Source: Cynocephalus volans
Lineage: Eukaryota > Chordata > Mammalia > Dermoptera > Cynocephalidae
NCBI RefSeq assembly: GCF_027409185.1
Contig: NC_084463.1
Coordinates: 48,354,907-48,418,906 of the forward strand
DNA length: 64,000 nt
Direction of reading: 5' to 3'
Under the pieces are notes generated by a model. It was given only the letters and a program-made list of their open reading frames with translations. It searched no databases and was not told the DNA's origin. The translations under genes were made by a program, and so were the position numbers. Position 1 is the first letter of the stretch. Each line of letters starts with the position of its first letter. Below are positions 59,603-64,000 of this stretch, piece by piece.

Positions 59603-59999
59603 TAATTATTTAATTATTATCTTTTAAAGATAAAGATTAGACACATCATGAATTCATATATCAAAATCCATTTCATATTTTTAAACTAAAACTCTTCTGT
59701 GTTAATCTTTATCTCCTTTCTTCAACATTGAGAATCTTGTTCTCAAGGAAACAGGGAATAACAGAATTAGTATATGTTATCATTCAATTGCTTGTTCCCA
59801 CATCAGGCACAGTTTCAACTAAAACAAAATAATATTAAAACTACTATCAACTATATGATTACTGAAAATAGGCTGAATGTTTTTCTTTTTCTTTTTCTTT
59901 TTTCTTTTTTTTTTTCATTTGTTTTCCCCATTATCCGTTCCTATCCCATTTAAAAATGTTTGTGCTATATCTGCAAGGTCAGACCACACAGCCATCTCA

Positions 60000-61350
60000 A
60001 ACTATTTTCTCTGTCTTTCAACCTTCGCTCAGTATTAATTCTCCAAATAACTGTATCTAATGCTCCCCATCATTCTGTACGCCAGTGTCTTTTGTCATGT
60101 GTGCATGAAGCCCATTCTCTAGCAGATGCATAAGAAAGGCCTCGTGGGAATAATCTTCTTTGGGTTCTTTCATCATGATAACAGTTTATCTATTCCCTTT
60201 TGTCAAAACAAATTAGTTTTGCTGGCTGTAAAATCACTGATCCACACATTTTTTCCTTGAGTATCTTACATGTGTTACTCAGTTTTCTTTTGGCATGAAA
60301 TGTTGCTGTCCAAAAGTCTGCTGATAACGTAATTTCTTTTCCTTATAAATCTCTTGCTCTTTTTGCCTAGATGCTCAAATGATTTTTTTCTTTTTCTCTC
60401 AAGTCCAAGTTTTACTAATATGTGTCTTGGTATTACTCATTCTAGGTTGACATAGTTAAGTATATGTGTACTCTTTCAAAATGTAGATTCAAATCTTCTT
60501 CGGTTTTCTTTCCTGAAAATGTTCTTGAGTTATAATTTTTAGAATTTGTTCTGTTTCCTGCTTTATTTTTAATTTTTTTCATCAGAGATTCTTATTATCC
60601 TAATATTTTTTACCTTCTCTTGAACTGTTTTTGCCTCTTTCTTCTTTTGCTGAGTTTTAAAAGGCATTTTATGTTATGCTTATTTATTCTTCTATTTCTT
60701 CTGGTTTAGCCTTCATTTGTGATACACATTTTTCATTTATTCTAATTCTTTTCTGAATAGAAACTTCACATCTGAGTTTTTAAAAACATTTTTGATTACT
60801 GTTCTTTCACGTCTTTTTAAATGTCTTTTAGTTAGTTTTGAAACAATGGATTACAGTTTTGCTCTGTTTTGTGGCCATGCCTTTCTGGCATGTTTCCACT
60901 GTCTGTCTGTAGGAATTTTATTCTACTCCTGATTCTCTTTTTTCTTATAACGCTATGAAATTTGATCTTGATTTTTTTTCTGTCCATTTTCCTGTAAAAT
61001 TAGTTTTCCTGTACATTTAGAAGGAGGCATTGTTCATTATAGCTTTTCTATCTTCATGGAGCTCCCTCTCCTACTGTTTTTGTGAAGCGTTCATAAAAGT
61101 GGTGGCTTGCTCTGTGAGACTCCTGCTCTGTCCCTGCTCTTTCAGACACAGTCAATATCGGACTGGACAAAACCCTCCTAGTTTCATCTGCTGGTCTCTG
61201 ATTGGCCCACAGAACTTTCCTGTGAATACCTACTGGCAATTTTGCAGTTCCTCCCACCCCAGACCCTGATATTGCACTGTCCTTGTGACTTAGTATTTTG
61301 TCCTCACCCTCTGGTACTTTGGGCACATAGGGATGCAACCTTGTCATCTA
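60000..61350 (-). mobile_element. Old L1/HAL1-type ORF1 region
   Basis: Antisense ORF1-side phrases: 'gctgtccaaaagtctgctga', 'aatctcttgctctttttgcc' and 'actaatatgtgtcttggtat', in the same order as the LINE-1 at about 49.4-49.6 kb. Fully decayed. Confidence 0.5.
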
Positions 61351-61699
61351 GTTTTGTTAAGAATATTGTCTGTGAGATTTTTCTATCTAGTCACTCTGTC
61401 TCATTTCTATGAGGAGATGAGTAAAAGTAACTATACCAACAATACCAACTTTCTAGAATCCTCTAGACTAAAATTTTAAGTGCAAAAAAAAAAAGAAAAA
61501 GGAAAAAGGAAGCTGTAAAAGTACTAATTGAAAATATAAGCGAATTGTTTCATAATTTTTAGGTACAGAAAGCTTTTCTAAACATAGTGTTAAAAGCCAA
61601 ACGTTAAAGAAACCAAAAGGAAAAAAATTAGTATGTAAAAAATAAAAATTAGAAATCTGTACACCAAATCCAGAATGAACAAAATTAAAGACAAAGCCT

Positions 61700-62078
61700 A
61701 AACGGGGGAAATCTGCAATTCACAAACAAGCGGTGATATTTTTAACATATGTGCTCTTACAAATTAATTTTAAAAGTGAATTCCTGATTTATAAAATAAA
61801 TAAAATGGGCAATAAACATAGAAAAATGCAAATTAAAATGACATACTATTTTAAGGCCATTAAATTTGCAAAGTTTAAAAAAATAAATTGGCATAACTTT
61901 TCTCAAGGGCAATTTGGTAATACATGTAACATCATTTAAAAAACACATTCCCTCCTACTTAGGTATTACACTTGTAGGAATTGATCCTAGGGAAATAATC
62001 ATTCAAGTCTTGCAAAGATGTATATGTAAAGAAGATTCATGAGAGCATTATATTAACAAGAGGAACCTGATAAAAATC
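61700..62078 (+). mobile_element. Old LINE fragment
   Basis: 'aatgcaaattaaaatgacat' and 'tacacttgtaggaattgatc' patterns of LINE 3' sequence, truncated by the LINE-1 that begins near 62080. Confidence 0.5.
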
Positions 62079-62079
62079 T

Positions 62080-64000
62080 ATTACTTTTTATTTTTTATTT
62101 TTTTTTATTTTTTATTTTTTTAAATTTTATTTTGTCAATATACATTGTGGCTGATTATTGCTCCCCATCACCAAAACCTCCCTCCCTTCTCCCTCCCCCC
62201 CCAACAATGTCCTTTCTGTTTGCTTGTTGTATCAACTTCAAATAATTGTGGTTGTTATATCTTCTTCCCCCCCCAGTTTTTGTGTGTGTGTGTGTGTGTG
62301 AATTTATATATTAATTTTTAGCTCCCACCAATAAGTGAGAACATGTGGTATTTCTCTTTCTGTGCCTGACTTGTTTCACTTAATATAATTCTCTCAAGGT
62401 CCATCCATGTTGTTGCAAATGGCAGTATTTCATTCGTTTTTATAGCTGAGTAGTATTCCATTGTGTAGGATGTACCACACTTTCCGTATCCACTCATCTG
62501 ATGATGGGCATTTGGGCTGGTTCCAACTCTTGGCTATTGTAAAGAGTGCTGCGATAAACATTGGGAAACAGGTATACCTTTGACTTGATGATTTCCATTC
62601 CTCTGGGTATATTCCCAACAGTGGGATAGCTGGGTCGTATGGTAGATCTCTATCTGCAATTGTTTGAGGAACCTCCATACCATTTTCCATAGAGGCTGCA
62701 CCATTTTGCAGTCCCACCAACAATGTATGAGAGTTCCTTTTTCTCCGCAGCCTCGCCAGCATTTATCGTTCACAGTCTTTTGGATTTTAGCCATCCTAAC
62801 TGGAGTTAGATGGTATCTCAATGTGGTTTTGATTTGCATTTCCCGGATGCAGAGTGATGTTGAGCATTTTTTCATATGTCTGTTAGCCATTTGGATATCT
62901 TCCTTAGAGAAATGCCTATTTAGCTCTTTTGTCCATTTTTTAATTGGGTTGCTTGTTTTCTTCTTGTACAGTTGTTTGAGTTCCTTATATATTCTGGATA
63001 TTAATCCTTTGTCAGATATATATTTTGCAAATATTTTCTCCCACTCTGTTGGTTGTCTTTTAACTCTGTTAATTGTTTCTTTTGCTGTGCAGAAGCTTTT
63101 TAGTTTGATATAATCCCATTTGTTTATTTTTCCTTTGGTTGCCCGTGCTTTTGGGGTCGTATTCATGAAGTCTGTGCCCAGTCCTATTTCCTGAAGTGTT
63201 TCTCCTATGTTTTCTTTAAGAAGTTTTATTGTTTCAGGATGTATATTTAAATCCTTAATCCATTTTGAGTTGATTTTAGTATACGGCGAGAGGTATGGAT
63301 CTAGTTTCATTCTCCTGCATATGGATATCCAGTTATCCCAGCACCATTTGCTGAAGAGGCAGTCCCTTCCCCAGTGAATAGGCTTGGTGCCTTTGTCAAA
63401 GATCAGCTGACAGTAAGTGTGTGGGTTGATTTCTGGATTCTCTATTCTATTCCATTGGTCAGTGTGTCTGTTTTTATGCCAGTACCATACTGTTTTGGTT
63501 ATTATAGCTTTGTAGTACAGCTTAAAGTCAGGTAGTGTTATGCCTCCAGCTTTATTTTTTTTGCTCAGCATTGCTTTGGCTATGCGTGGTCTTTTATTGT
63601 TCCATATAAATGTCTGGATAGTTTTTTCCATTTCTGAGAAAAATGTCTTTGGAATTTTGATGGGGATTGCATTGAATTTGTATATCACTTTGGGGAGTAT
63701 GGACATTTTCACTATGTTGATTCTTCCAATCCAAGCGCATGGGATATCTTTCCATCTTCTTGTATCCTCTCTAATTTCTCTCAGCAGTGGTTTGTAGTTC
63801 TCATTATAGAGATTTTTCACCTCCTTGGTTAACTCAATTCCTAAGTATTTTATTTTTTTGGTGGCTATTGTAAATGGGCAGGCTTTCTTGATTTCTCGTT
63901 CTGCATGTTCACTATTGGAGAAAAGAAATGCTACTGATTTTTGTGTGTTGATTTTGTATCCTGGTACTGTGCTGAAATCATTTATCAATTCCAACAGTTT
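62080..64000 (-). mobile_element. LINE-1, 3' part, running off the right edge
   Basis: Antisense 3' end with poly-T from about 62080, (TG)n at 62282-62300, then ORF2. A 486-codon minus-strand frame (62534-63994) covers the reverse-transcriptase C-terminal part through most of the ORF2 C-terminal domain ([40 protein letters not shown]). A frameshift near 62645 (QIEIY in place of QIDLPY) separates the last part of ORF2, which continues in 62430-62762. It is closely similar to the copy at 7.8-10.7 kb. One continuous frame over 1.4 kb indicates a young insertion. Confidence 0.93.

Overview
This is a window of a placental mammal nuclear genome. It is mostly transposon relics (LINE-1, MaLR/ERV LTRs, MIR, hAT/MER fragments and tRNA-derived SINEs) with a few gene-like islands. 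The SINEs carry a tRNA-Ile-like head and occur as monomers, as a tandem dimer, and as a longer form with a second box and a poly-A tail. That fits the CYN family described from colugos (Dermoptera). The organism call is therefore 'probably colugo', inferred from remembered family features and not proven. No bacterial, organellar or CRISPR-type feature is present.

Layout. (1) 0.7-3.1 kb, minus strand: two colinear exons of an axonemal dynein heavy chain that together encode the microtubule-binding domain at the stalk tip. They are disabled by a stop codon and a lost splice donor. (2) 4-27 kb: repeats. The most informative is a young LINE-1 with a 3' transduction nested inside an older LINE-1 (7.8-10.7 kb). 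There are also a candidate ERV polypurine-tract/LTR junction (11.2 kb) and a series of MaLR LTRs. (3) 28.1-29.2 kb: an intronless histone H3-like gene with CRE-like, CCAAT and TATA elements, a 130-codon open frame and a perfect histone 3' stem-loop, followed by a period-94 tandem repeat. The protein has Met at the Lys36 position and lacks seven residues of helix alpha-2. (4) 35.9-37.6 kb: a full PCBP2 retrocopy with 16-bp target-site duplications and a frameshift near the end of KH3. (5) 43.5-44.4 kb: an olfactory-receptor pseudogene split by a SINE. (6) 44.8-46.1 kb: a promoter-like block (paired CCAAT boxes, octamer-like site, TATA box), an exon-like segment with a good splice donor, then a GC-rich nested tandem repeat. 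(7) 47.0-50.2 kb: a RAB12 retrocopy abutting the 5' half of a LINE-1 on the same strand. (8) 52.0-52.7 kb: KRAB-A and KRAB-B exons of exact canonical lengths (127 and 96 nt) with good splice sites, but with the KRAB-A Trp and Tyr replaced by Cys. No zinc-finger exon follows within the remaining 11 kb. (9) 53-64 kb: ERV/LTR-like repeats, a SINE with clean duplications, old L1/HAL1-like sequence, and a LINE-1 ORF2 that runs off the right edge.

Functional picture. Only two loci look potentially expressible as protein: the histone H3-like gene, and the KRAB exons as part of a larger gene. The other recognisable coding sequences are retrocopies or decayed gene pieces. The histone gene is the outstanding item. 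Its regulatory signals at both ends are intact while its protein has changed at positions central to chromatin signalling and H3-H3' contact.
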